Positions 8,103-15,061 of a stretch of DNA of 29,743 nt are shown here, piece after piece. The notes beneath the pieces are model-generated. The model had not been told where the DNA came from and made no database searches. It worked only from the letters and a program-made list of their open reading frames with translations. The stretch covers positions 1-29,743 of the forward strand of contig JBAWVO010000044.1 of assembly GCA_037147235.1 (NCBI GenBank), given 5' to 3'. The position numbers and the translations under genes were made by a program. This DNA is from JANXQG01 sp037147235 (GTDB lineage Bacteria > Planctomycetota > Planctomycetia > Pirellulales > Thermoguttaceae). Numbering within the stretch: position 1 is the stretch's first letter; the number at the start of each line of letters is the position of its first letter.

Positions 8103-8137
8103 AATTTGCAATTTGCAATTTGCAATTCTCAATTTGC
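8103..8137. repeat. Heptamer tandem repeat AATTTGC
   Basis: AATTTGC occurs at 8103, 8110 and 8117, a degenerate unit (AATTCTC) at 8124 and a fifth unit at 8131. It lies in the 153-nt gap between etfA and the acyl-CoA dehydrogenase gene. Just before it, at 8051-8082, is a fragment of the GGCGGGGTCAGGAGACCC repeat family seen at 10376 and 24635. Confidence 0.9.
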
Positions 8138-8163
8138 AATTTTTCTCTTCCCAATCCCTTCTT

Positions 8164-9192
8164 CTATGCCCTCTCCCTGAGCGACTTGATCATCATCGGC
8201 AGCACTTGTTTGAAATCGCCGACGATGCCGTAATGTGCCACGGAAAAGATTGGGGCGTTGTGATCGGTATTGATGGCGATGATCTTCGCCGATTCTTCCA
8301 TGCCGGCACGGTGTTGCACGGTTCCACTGATGGCCACGGCAATATACAGGGCGGGGCGAACCGTGGTTCCCGTCTGCCCGATCTGGTGTTCCTTGCCAAT
8401 GTAACCGCCGTCGACCGCGGCGCGACTGGCACCCACGGCACCGCCGATCGCGCCCGCGAGATCGTAGATCAACTTGAAATTATCCTTGCTGCCGATCCCG
8501 CCGCCGCCGGCCACGATGACTCGCGCGCCCTTGAGGTTCAGCTTGCGAGGTTCGAGGTGCCGCTCAATGAGTTTCAAGGCCAATACGGTCTCATCAAGCT
8601 CGACCGTCTCATAGACGATCTTGCCCGTGCGGCTCAAGTCAGGCTCGCGCATCGCCATCACGCCTTCGCGAACCGTGGCCATCTGCGGCCACCAGTCGTA
8701 GTTGACGATCGTGGCGATGATGTTGCCGCCGAAGGCTGGGCGGATTTGCAACAGAAGGTTCTTATGCAACTGCTTGGTTCTCGGATCGGTGACGTCGCTG
8801 ATGTCTAAATCCGTGCAGTCGGCCGTCATGCCCGCCTGGATCGTCGAAGCCACGCGCGGCGCCATGTCGCGGCCCATTGCCGTCGCGCCATAGAGCACGA
8901 TCTGCGGTTGATGCTTCTCGATGAGCGTGCTGAGCACGCGTGCGTAGGAGCCGGTCTGGAAATGACCAAGCCGGGCGTCGTCCGTCGCATAGACGGTGTC
9001 GATACCTTGGGCAATCAGTTGGCGGGCCATCTTCTCGACCTTGTGGCCCGGCAGTACTGCGCCCGTCTTGACTCCCAAACGATCGCCCAATTCTGCGGCC
9101 TTGCCGCAGAGTTCCAGCGACACGTCGTGCAATGAGCCATCTTCCTGTTCGGCAAAGACCCAAACTTCGCCCTGACGATTCGGTTCAATCAT
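8164..9192 (-). CDS. etfA: Electron transfer flavoprotein alpha subunit
   Basis: EtfA binds FAD and, with EtfB, carries electrons from acyl-CoA dehydrogenases to the quinone pool or other acceptors. The C-terminal FAD domain is clear: GGGGIGSKDNFKLIYDLA, then GAVGASRAAVDGGY, IGQTGTTVRPALYIA, ISGTVQHRAGMEES and IIAINTDHNAPIF, ending YGIVGD. The N-terminal domain (residues 1 to about 195) has the usual ETF Rossmann-like pattern, with VLYGATAMGRDMAPRVA. At 342 residues it is of normal length. One oddity is SVAHYGIVGD, where most EtfA have an Asp (ADYGIVGD). It lies 110 nt downstream of etfB and upstream of the acyl-CoA dehydrogenase gene, as expected for its partners. Confidence 0.95.
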   Translation of the reverse strand: MIEPNRQGEVWVFAEQEDGSLHDVSLELCGKAAELGDRLGVKTGAVLPGHKVEKMARQLIAQGIDTVYATDDARLGHFQTGSYARVLSTLIEKHQPQIVLYGATAMGRDMAPRVASTIQAGMTADCTDLDISDVTDPRTKQLHKNLLLQIRPAFGGNIIATIVNYDWWPQMATVREGVMAMREPDLSRTGKIVYETVELDETVLALKLIERHLEPRKLNLKGARVIVAGGGGIGSKDNFKLIYDLAGAIGGAVGASRAAVDGGYIGKEHQIGQTGTTVRPALYIAVAISGTVQHRAGMEESAKIIAINTDHNAPIFSVAHYGIVGDFKQVLPMMIKSLRERA

Positions 9193-9211
9193 AATGCTCT
9201 TAATCGGAGTT

Positions 9212-9272
9212 GTAGGATGGACTTCCGAGTCCGCCCTTAGTTTCGCGGACGGACTCGGAGGTCCATCCTACG
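9212..9272. repeat. Long inverted repeat between etfB and etfA
   Basis: GTAGGATGGACTTCCGAGTC at 9212 pairs with GACTCGGAGGTCCATCCTAC ending at 9271. The arms are nearly perfect, about 24 bp, around a short GC/T-rich loop. As RNA it would form a strong stem inside the proposed etfB-etfA transcript, 20 nt before the etfA start. It could set subunit ratio or protect message ends, or it may simply be a dispersed element. Confidence 0.8.
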
Positions 9273-9302
9273 GCATTTTGCATGACTTATTCTGCGCGGA
9301 TC

Positions 9303-10217
9303 CTAACCTAATGTATGCTCAACGACCAATTCGTGGACAAGTTGCGTGACGCCCGCTTGCGTGGCAGGGATCTCGGTGTAACCCGACTTGGTTAAAACGA
9401 TAGCCTGGATGCGGAAGACCTTGGTCGGCGAACCGGCCAGGCCACATCGATTGAGATCCGCACCGATGTGATCAAGATCCCATTGCTCCAAAAGCAGCCC
9501 CTTTTGCTGGAGGGCCTCAATGCGGCGTTGCGTCTCAGCAGCCAATTGCTCCTCCGTGGCCTGCGGCATCGACTCTTTTGCTTCCGCCGCCACTTCTGCT
9601 GGCACGCGGGCACGCTTGAGACGCATGACACGGCGAACCGCAGGCGGACGCGGCTCGTTGGCCGACTCCACAACCGTCACCAGCACCGGCAGTCGTCCTT
9701 CGACGATTTCCCAGCCGTGGCCGAAATTCCGGCGGATCTGCACTGTATGGTCTTCCAACTTGACCAGTTTCTCAAGATAAGTAATTTGCGGGATACCTAA
9801 TTTCTCGGCACACTGTGGACCGACTTGGGCTGTGTCGCCGTCGATCGCTTGCCGGCCGCAGAAGACAAAGTCATAGCGGCCGATAGTGCGAATCGCTTGA
9901 GCCAGAATGTAGCTCGTGGCCAGCGTGTCGCTTGCCGCGGCGCGGCGGTCGGTGAGCAAAATGGCACGGTCCGCTCCGCGATAAAGGCAATCGCGCAGCA
10001 CATCGGCCGCTTTGGGCGGGCCCATCGTCAGCACGGTCACCGTGCCGCCATAGATATCGCGAACCTCCAACGCCGTTTCCAGGGCGTGAAGATCCTCCGG
10101 ATTGAAAATTGTCGGAAGTGCGGCTCGATTGACCGTTCCATCTTCCTTCATGGCCTCGGCCGTGATATTGGCCGTATCGGGCACTTGTTTAACGCAAACT
10201 ATACTGTCGTAGGCCAC
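9303..10217 (-). CDS. etfB: Electron transfer flavoprotein beta subunit
   Basis: EtfB pairs with EtfA. It binds AMP, or a second FAD in bifurcating types. The N-terminus AYDSIVCVKQVPDTANI and the NPEDLHALETAL segment are typical, and the nucleotide site GRQAIDGDTAQVGPQ is present. VCVKQVPDT resembles the anaerobe/FixA-like branch more than the mitochondrial type. The C-terminal half has a charged helical insert (about EVAAEAKESMPQATEEQL to ALQQKGLL), making it 304 residues against the usual 250-270. I chose GTG 10217: GGAG lies about 10 nt upstream and homology starts there, while an upstream in-frame start at 10271 would precede the predicted transcription start near 10255. Confidence 0.93.
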   Translation of the reverse strand: MAYDSIVCVKQVPDTANITAEAMKEDGTVNRAALPTIFNPEDLHALETALEVRDIYGGTVTVLTMGPPKAADVLRDCLYRGADRAILLTDRRAAASDTLATSYILAQAIRTIGRYDFVFCGRQAIDGDTAQVGPQCAEKLGIPQITYLEKLVKLEDHTVQIRRNFGHGWEIVEGRLPVLVTVVESANEPRPPAVRRVMRLKRARVPAEVAAEAKESMPQATEEQLAAETQRRIEALQQKGLLLEQWDLDHIGADLNRCGLAGSPTKVFRIQAIVLTKSGYTEIPATQAGVTQLVHELVVEHTLG

Positions 10218-10261
10218 TGCAGCACCACTCCACCAAGGAAAACGCCAGAGTAAAGCCCAAG

Positions 10262-10310
10262 AATCTACCAAACTCTGGCGGTTCGGTCAAGATGGGCCTT
10301 GATCAAGGCC
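10262..10310 (-). promoter_or_regulatory. Promoter and 16-bp palindrome upstream of the etfB operon
   Basis: Read on the minus strand, TTGACC (10290-10285), a 17-nt spacer and TAGATT (10267-10262) form a plausible sigma-70 promoter with a start near 10255, about 38 nt before the etfB GTG. Directly upstream is the perfect palindrome GGCCTTGATCAAGGCC (10295-10310), flanked by GTCAAGAT direct repeats at 10286 and 10311. This is a good candidate regulator site for the fatty-acid block. The regulator is not in view. Confidence 0.55.
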
Positions 10311-10375
10311 GTCAAGATGCAAAAAACACGCAAAAACACAGAATACGTGAAAAGTACGAATTCAAAGCATACTTG

Positions 10376-10480
10376 TTGTGGCCGGTCTCTGACCGAGCCA
10401 CGCCGCCGACCGAAGGTCTCCAATTTACCGGGAGACCTTCGGTCGTGCGTTTCGGCGGGGTCAGGAGACCCGCGCCGAAC
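10376..10480 (+). repeat. Composite hairpin-rich dispersed repeat (copy 1)
   Basis: The element has three modules: TTGTGGCCGGTCTCTGACCG with GAGCCACGCCGCCGACC, a hairpin ACCGAAGGTCTCC ... GGGAGACCTTCGGT, and TTCGGCGGGGTCAGGAGACC with CGCGCCGAAC. The same modules, in reverse orientation, make up 24635-24854, and the last module also appears at 8051-8082. It lies just upstream of hicA. The rest of the 373-nt gap 10218-10590 holds the etfB promoter region and nothing else recognised. Confidence 0.85.
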
Positions 10481-10590
10481 CCGACGGTATTCGCAGACGG
10501 GGGTAGAGCGCGACAGGTCCGGTGCGGTTCTCCTGGGGGCTTGCCAGAGGGGGATAGATGGATTAGTATTTCTTGGCAGGATGCCATGCT

Positions 10591-10779
10591 GTGAAATACC
10601 GCGAACTTACGCAATTGATCGAGGCCGACGGGTGGGTGCGCGTCACCACGCGAGGCAGTCACCGTCAGTACAGGCACCCAGTCAAGAAAGGACGCGTGAC
10701 CATCGCGGGAAAACCGAACCAAGACGTTGGCCCGTCCATGCGGAAGAGCATCCTGAAGCAAGCGGGCCTGGACCAATAG
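10591..10779 (+). CDS. hicA: HicA-type toxin (mRNA interferase)
   Basis: HicA toxins are small double-stranded-RNA-binding-fold RNases that cleave mRNA. This 62-residue protein has the family pattern KYRELTQLIEADGW, then RGSHRQYRHP with the catalytic-type His, then VTIAGKPNQDVGPSMRKSILKQAGL. I chose GTG 10591, with AGGA 9 nt upstream. An in-frame TTG at 10573 would add six residues outside the family. hicB follows after 10 nt, the normal toxin-first order. Confidence 0.9.
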   Translation: MKYRELTQLIEADGWVRVTTRGSHRQYRHPVKKGRVTIAGKPNQDVGPSMRKSILKQAGLDQ

Positions 10780-10789
10780 CGAGTTAACG

Positions 10790-11011
10790 ATGGCAACAAA
10801 GTATCTGGTCATCATCGAGAGGGTAGGCGACAACTTCAACGCCTATGTTCCCGACCTGCCCGGCTGTGCGGTCTGCGGCGATACTCGAGAAGAAACGAAG
10901 CAGTTGATTCAAGAGGTCATCAACTTGCACATCCAGGGAATGCTCGAAGACGGCGAGCCGATACCGGAGCCGGTAGCGCAGGGCGAGTACATGCTCGCAA
11001 CGGTTGATTAG
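10790..11011 (+). CDS. hicB: HicB-type antitoxin, short form
   Basis: HicB neutralises HicA. The 73-residue protein has the degenerate RNase-H-like HicB fold: YLVIIERVGDNFNAYVPDLPGC, then GDTREETKQLIQEVINLHIQGMLEDGEPIPEP. It ends right after this domain, so there is no C-terminal HTH or ribbon-helix-helix DNA-binding domain of the kind many HicBs use for autoregulation. It is convergent with priA, whose stop is 17 nt away. Confidence 0.9.
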   Translation: MATKYLVIIERVGDNFNAYVPDLPGCAVCGDTREETKQLIQEVINLHIQGMLEDGEPIPEPVAQGEYMLATVD

Positions 11012-11028
11012 CGGGCCGATCGCACAAT

Positions 11029-13311
11029 TCAAAGCATATTAATCGGGTCCACGTCGATGATCCATTCCACCTCCGCCGGTGCTTGCGATTGACTCTGGGC
11101 CTCGCGAACGGCGGCCCGCAGTTTGTCGCCATCGGGGCCTTGAATCTGAATTTGAAAACGGTACTTTCCGCGGATCCGCGGAGTGGGTGCGGGGGCCGGT
11201 CCCAGCACGCGGGCATTGGCCCGCCGAGCCTCCAAGGCCGTGGAGACGTTCTGTCCCAGCCGTTGGGCAAACTCCTTCGCCGCCGCCTCCGACTCGCCGC
11301 GAATCACCAGCCGGATCATTGATGCAAACGGCGGGTAATGCAATAATTTACGCAGGGGCAGCTCCTCGGCCGCGAAGGCCGCGTAGTCGTGTTTCACCGC
11401 CGCACGGATCGCCGGGTGATCGGGACTGAATGTTTGCACCAGCACTCGGCCGCCTTTATCCCCGCGACCGGTCCGGCCGGCTACCTGGGTCACAAGGTGA
11501 AAGGTCCGTTCCGCTGCACGGAAGTCGGGTAGGTGCAGGGCCGTGTCGGCCTGGATCACGCCGACCAGCGTCACGTTAGGAAAATCGAGACCCTTGGCGA
11601 TCATCTGCGTGCCCAGCAGGATGCGTGCCTTACCCTCGCGAAATTCGCACAGAGCCTTCTCGTGGGCACCGCGAGCACGCATCGTGTCGGCGTCCATGCG
11701 GAGCAGAGGAGCGTTGGGGAAGCGCGCTCGCACTTCGGCTTCCAGCTTCTGTGTTCCCATACCCCAGTAACGAATTTCGCCCGAGTGGCAAGCCGGACAG
11801 CTCATCGGGGGCGAGGTTCGGTAATCGCACAAGTGGCAAAGTGCCAGGTCGCCCGTTTTGTGATGCGTCAGTGCGATATCGCAGTCGGGACAACGCACCA
11901 CCTCGCCGCAGGCTGGACACTGGATGTGCGTCGAATAACCGCGGCGGTTGAGCAGCAGGATTATCTGGCCATCGTCTTGCAATGCGGCCTGCATTGCCTG
12001 GTGCAGCAGGCGACTGATGCTGCCACGATTGCCGCGCTGACCGTCGGTCCGCAGATCGATCGTTCCCACCTCCGGCAGGGGCCGGTTTAAGACGCGCCGC
12101 GGCATTTCGATCAATTGATACTGGCCCAGGCTGGCCCGATTCCAGCTTTCCAGGGAAGGCGTGGCGGAACCAAGGAGCAGCGGCACATTCTCGGCCGTGG
12201 CTCGTGCCACGGCCACCTCGCGGGCGTGATAGCGCGGAGCGGTTTCCTGCTTGAAGGTCGATTCGTGCTCCTCGTCCAGAATAATCAGCCCCAGGTGCGG
12301 CGTGGGGGCAAAAACGGCACTGCGTGCGCCCACGACCACCGACACTCGGCCTTCGGCAATCTGCTGCCAGTGCCAGTGCCGATCGGCGTCGCTCATGTGA
12401 CTATGCAGCACGGCGACGGCACCGAACCGCCGGCGAAAACGCTCGACCGTTTGCGGTGTGAGGCTGATCTCCGGCACCAGCACGATCGCCTGCCGGCCGT
12501 AACGCACCACCTCTTTGATCGCCTGGATATAGACCTCCGTCTTGCCGCTGCCGGTCACACCATGGATCAGGAAGGTCCGATGCTGCTGTGAACGGAGCGC
12601 GGCAAGCACGGCGTCCAGTGCCTGTTGCTGATCCGGGTTGAGCACCAGATGCTCCTCACGCGGCAGGGCCGCTTCGGCCTGCCGAACGGCGGAAATCCGT
12701 GCGGTTTGCGAACGAATGAGGCCCTTGCGGCGCAACGTGGCAATGGGGGACGGCGAGCAGCGTGCATGGCGGGCCAATTCCTGCGGCGTGAGCGGCTCGG
12801 AAGCCGCTGCCAAAACGAGCAGAATCTCGCGATGCTTGTCCGGCAGATCGCCTGCGGTCAGGAGTTCAGTCCCCCGTGGATCGAGAGTCAATAACGTCGC
12901 CATTCGGGTGCCGGCCTGCCCGCGGACGCCTGCCGGCAAAACCGTCTCCAGCACTTGGCCCCAGGGGCAGAGGTAATAATCGGCGATCCAGTGGGTGAGC
13001 CGGAGCATGGCCGGCGAGAGCAGGCTGCGGCGATCGACCACATCGGCCAGCGGCTTTAGCGGTCGCGGTCCGGCCAGCCGGCTTTCGACGCGCACGCAAT
13101 AGCCTTGCACCAGTCGATTGCCTTTGCCCAGCGGCACCAGAACGCGCCGGCCCGGCTCGACCAGGTCGCGGAGGGCATCGGGAACAAGGTAATCGAACTC
13201 CTGGGCTGGCCCCGTGGCGAGTACGATCCCAGCCACGAACTGCTCCGCCTGGTCGTCGGCCTCCCAAGGCTCGGGATCGGCGTCAAAGAGACTGCGTTGT
13301 TGGTCCGACAT
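11029..13311 (-). CDS. priA: Primosomal protein N' (PriA helicase)
   Basis: PriA restarts stalled replication forks by binding branched DNA, unwinding it 3' to 5' and loading the replicative helicase. The 760-residue protein is full length. An N-terminal 3'BD-like region (about 25-125) leads to a winged-helix segment, Walker A GVTGSGKT (251-258), the DEEH box (346-349), GSATPSLESW (381-390) and eight zinc-binding cysteines (465, 468, 474, 477, 492, 495, 505, 508). NRRGYS (455-460) and the C-terminal GRTGRGDKGGRVLVQTF helicase motif follow. No good Shine-Dalgarno sequence precedes the ATG. It stands between two toxin-antitoxin pairs but is itself a core gene. Confidence 0.96.
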   Translation of the reverse strand: MSDQQRSLFDADPEPWEADDQAEQFVAGIVLATGPAQEFDYLVPDALRDLVEPGRRVLVPLGKGNRLVQGYCVRVESRLAGPRPLKPLADVVDRRSLLSPAMLRLTHWIADYYLCPWGQVLETVLPAGVRGQAGTRMATLLTLDPRGTELLTAGDLPDKHREILLVLAAASEPLTPQELARHARCSPSPIATLRRKGLIRSQTARISAVRQAEAALPREEHLVLNPDQQQALDAVLAALRSQQHRTFLIHGVTGSGKTEVYIQAIKEVVRYGRQAIVLVPEISLTPQTVERFRRRFGAVAVLHSHMSDADRHWHWQQIAEGRVSVVVGARSAVFAPTPHLGLIILDEEHESTFKQETAPRYHAREVAVARATAENVPLLLGSATPSLESWNRASLGQYQLIEMPRRVLNRPLPEVGTIDLRTDGQRGNRGSISRLLHQAMQAALQDDGQIILLLNRRGYSTHIQCPACGEVVRCPDCDIALTHHKTGDLALCHLCDYRTSPPMSCPACHSGEIRYWGMGTQKLEAEVRARFPNAPLLRMDADTMRARGAHEKALCEFREGKARILLGTQMIAKGLDFPNVTLVGVIQADTALHLPDFRAAERTFHLVTQVAGRTGRGDKGGRVLVQTFSPDHPAIRAAVKHDYAAFAAEELPLRKLLHYPPFASMIRLVIRGESEAAAKEFAQRLGQNVSTALEARRANARVLGPAPAPTPRIRGKYRFQIQIQGPDGDKLRAAVREAQSQSQAPAEVEWIIDVDPINML

Positions 13312-13333
13312 GGGGGAGAACTAAGTGAAATGC

Positions 13334-13368
13334 GAATGACGAATGACGAATGACGAATGACGAATGAC
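13334..13368. repeat. Heptamer tandem repeat GAATGAC, five perfect units
   Basis: GAATGAC is repeated five times without error, starting 22 nt upstream of the priA start codon. The unit is the same length as the AATTTGC array at 8103 but unrelated in sequence. A run this perfect is likely to vary in copy number by slippage and would change the priA leader length. Confidence 0.95.
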
Positions 13369-13447
13369 GAAAAGGCGATTGGCAATATGCGGACGTTTCC
13401 CTCGGATTAAGAGCCAATCCTTCCCATCCAGTCCGTTAACAATGCCA

Positions 13448-13786
13448 TCAGTGTGCAACCTTACGGTCAAGCCCCAACTGCGTCTTGATCGCTCGCTCGA
13501 CTTCCAGTAAGTCGCCAGGTAGCACGCGGCCGATTAGGTTCGACAAGCGGAATTTGCTCACCGTGGCAATTTGGTCGGCCATCGCTTTGCTCCGTTTGCC
13601 GTCCAGAGTCACGTAAGCTTCACTCGGGTAAAGCCGATCCGCGTTGCTCGTTAGGGGAACCACCTGCACCCGATTAAGGTGTCGATTTGAACCGTCATTG
13701 CTAACGATGATTGCAGGCCGTTGCTTGCAGATTTCGCCGCCAACGGACGGCTCAAAATTGACCCACCATACCTCACCGCGTTGCAT
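13448..13786 (-). CDS. MazF/PemK-family toxin (endoribonuclease)
   Basis: MazF toxins cut single-stranded mRNA at short sequences. The 112-residue protein begins MQRGEVWWVNFEPSVGGE and has KQRPAIIVSND (Arg catalytic type) and VQVVPLTSN (Ser/Thr catalytic type), then ADQIATVSKFRL near the C-terminus. I chose ATG 13786 because GGAGG lies 9 nt upstream. The ATG at 13795 touches the same GGAGG with no spacing. The gene overlaps the end of the antitoxin gene by 14 nt, so the two are translationally linked. It is annotated by family and no specific symbol is assigned. Confidence 0.9.
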   Translation of the reverse strand: MQRGEVWWVNFEPSVGGEICKQRPAIIVSNDGSNRHLNRVQVVPLTSNADRLYPSEAYVTLDGKRSKAMADQIATVSKFRLSNLIGRVLPGDLLEVERAIKTQLGLDRKVAH

Positions 13787-14003
13787 CGTAGGCATCCTCC
13801 AACGTGGACTCGACCCACGCGTGGGCCTCAGCTTCGCGAGCCTCGTCCGCAGCCATCTCGCAATATTCGGCGTTTAAGTCAGCATCGGTAACGTGCGGAC
13901 GCACGAGGGTCTCGATGAACTGGCTGATGCTTCCTCGGCCCACGACTCTGTGAAGCCCTTCGTAAACCACTTCGTCGAGGGTGATTGTCAACTTTCTATG
14001 CAT
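13773..14003 (-). CDS. Ribbon-helix-helix-like antitoxin of the MazF pair
   Basis: This 76-residue protein starts MHRKLTITLDEVVYEGL, the beta-strand/helix entry typical of RHH (MetJ/Arc-like) antitoxins. A second helix follows (SISQFIETLVRPHV), then an acidic C-terminal tail (AEYCEMAADEAREAEAHAW) suited to wrap the toxin. AGAGGTG precedes the ATG by 4-5 nt. It is expected to bind the two palindromes in its own promoter together with the toxin. Confidence 0.82.
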   Translation of the reverse strand: MHRKLTITLDEVVYEGLHRVVGRGSISQFIETLVRPHVTDADLNAEYCEMAADEAREAEAHAWVESTLEDAYDATR

Positions 14004-14018
14004 GATGCACCTCTGGTT

Positions 14019-14063
14019 ATACGTATCTCATACGTATTATAGCACCCGTTTATTGGAACGCAA
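14019..14063 (-). promoter_or_regulatory. Promoter and twin-palindrome operator of the toxin-antitoxin pair
   Basis: On the minus strand, TTGCGT (14063-14058), a 16-nt spacer and a perfect TATAAT (14041-14036) form a promoter. Overlapping and just downstream are two perfect 8-bp palindromes ATACGTAT at 14030-14037 and 14019-14026, separated by 3 bp. Centres 11 bp apart are about one helical turn, which suits cooperative binding of RHH dimers. Transcription would start near 14029, about 26 nt before the ATG. Confidence 0.75.
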
Positions 14064-14135
14064 GCCGGCTGTCCTGGGGAGATGTCGTGAGAATTGCTAA
14101 GTCCAACGGGATTCTTGATGAAAGCAGCTACGTGG

Positions 14136-14193
14136 AACGGAATTCATTCCGTTTGCCCAAAATAGGCAAGCAGCGGAATAAAATCCGTTTTAC
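14136..14193. repeat. Palindromic dispersed repeat, one intact and one decayed copy
   Basis: AACGGAATTCATTCCGTT (14136-14153) is the exact reverse complement of the copies at 2-19 and 33-50. GCGGAATAAAATCCGTTTTAC (14173-14193) is a decayed copy that keeps the TTAC tail. As at the window start, two copies lie about 30-37 nt apart. Confidence 0.8.
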
Positions 14194-14233
14194 GAAGGAC
14201 TTCACAGTTCTCCTGGGATTTTTAAGGTTTTGC

Positions 14234-14262
14234 TTGCAAATCGTTTTCCCTTGGTGTATCAT
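14234..14262 (+). promoter_or_regulatory. Sigma-70-like promoter of the HTH gene
   Basis: TTGCAA (14234-14239), a 17-nt spacer and TATCAT (14257-14262) match the consensus well. The start would be near 14269, giving a 5' leader of about 160 nt before the ATG at 14431. The leader contains several short ATG-started frames and no recognised riboswitch. Confidence 0.55.
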
Positions 14263-14430
14263 GGGAATGAAAGAGGAGCCTTTTCGCGAATGCTCTTCTG
14301 CTCTTCAAATTGTTTCCTTGGTAGAGTCCCTGACAAAACGGTCGATTTTCCGGAGTCCGTGGTTTCGGAAAACGAGAGGTTCTGTTGGGGATCGGTTCTC
14401 TGGCGGTCATGGGTGCGCGAGGAGCGGGTC

Positions 14431-14970
14431 ATGAGCATTGTTGAATATTCTGTGGATACCGATGCCTCCGATGTCTCCGATGCCCCCGGGGAATCCTTTG
14501 GCCTCGCGAATCATCGAGCCTTGCATCGTCTTGCCGCGGTGCGCCGCTCGCAGGGCATATCGCGTGCCACGGTAGCGCGGCATTTGAAGGTGGACGTGAG
14601 CGAAATTTGCCGGCAGGAAGAAGAAAACAGCGATCTGCCGATCTGGGTGCTCTACGAGTGGCAGAAGATCCTTGATGTACCTGTTGCGGAACTGCTGGTT
14701 GAAGCGGAAGACTCGCTTTCGCAACCGCTCATGCAGCGAGCTCAGTTGGTTCGCCTGATGAAGACGGCCTTGGCCCTTGTGGAACATGCCGACGGCGGGG
14801 CCACGCTCACGATGGCCCAGACACTGGTCGATCAGCTCGTCGAAGTCATGCCGGAGCTGCAAGGGATCGCCGCATGGAAAGCCGTCGGCAAACGCCGCAG
14901 CCTGGACGACTTGGGCATCGCCGCCACGAGATCCATGTCCGAAGAAATCTTCATCGAACTCATGGATTGA
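14431..14970 (+). CDS. Xre-like HTH regulator
   Basis: Residues 30-88 form a helix-turn-helix domain of the lambda-repressor/Xre type: HRLAAVRRSQGISRATVARHL followed by VDVSEICRQEEE and a recognition helix leading to WQKILDVP. The first 28 residues are acidic and probably disordered. The C-terminal part (about 100-179) is helical with no recognised domain. I chose ATG 14431, with GGAG 7 nt upstream, as the first start that leaves the HTH near the N-terminus. It is followed by a CPBP-like membrane protease gene in the same direction, suggesting a two-gene unit. The target is unknown. Confidence 0.75.
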   Translation: MSIVEYSVDTDASDVSDAPGESFGLANHRALHRLAAVRRSQGISRATVARHLKVDVSEICRQEEENSDLPIWVLYEWQKILDVPVAELLVEAEDSLSQPLMQRAQLVRLMKTALALVEHADGGATLTMAQTLVDQLVEVMPELQGIAAWKAVGKRRSLDDLGIAATRSMSEEIFIELMD

Positions 14971-15061
14971 GAGTCTGTGCGAAACGCCGCAGGGGGAGGT
15001 CGAGCGCAGCCCCACCAAGACATTTACTCGCCTTTTCGGACAGCCTCTGAGTCAAACCGTC

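Noticed and set aside
8164..10271. A CRISPR-like reading of the heptamer and hairpin repeats around the etf genes
   Set aside because: Repeat units are too short or have no spacers, and no cas genes are present.
10299..10787. Open frames across the dispersed repeat upstream of and over hicA
   Set aside because: They are made of repeat sequence, and related peptide fragments appear from the other repeat copy near 24606-24887. hicA uses a different frame.
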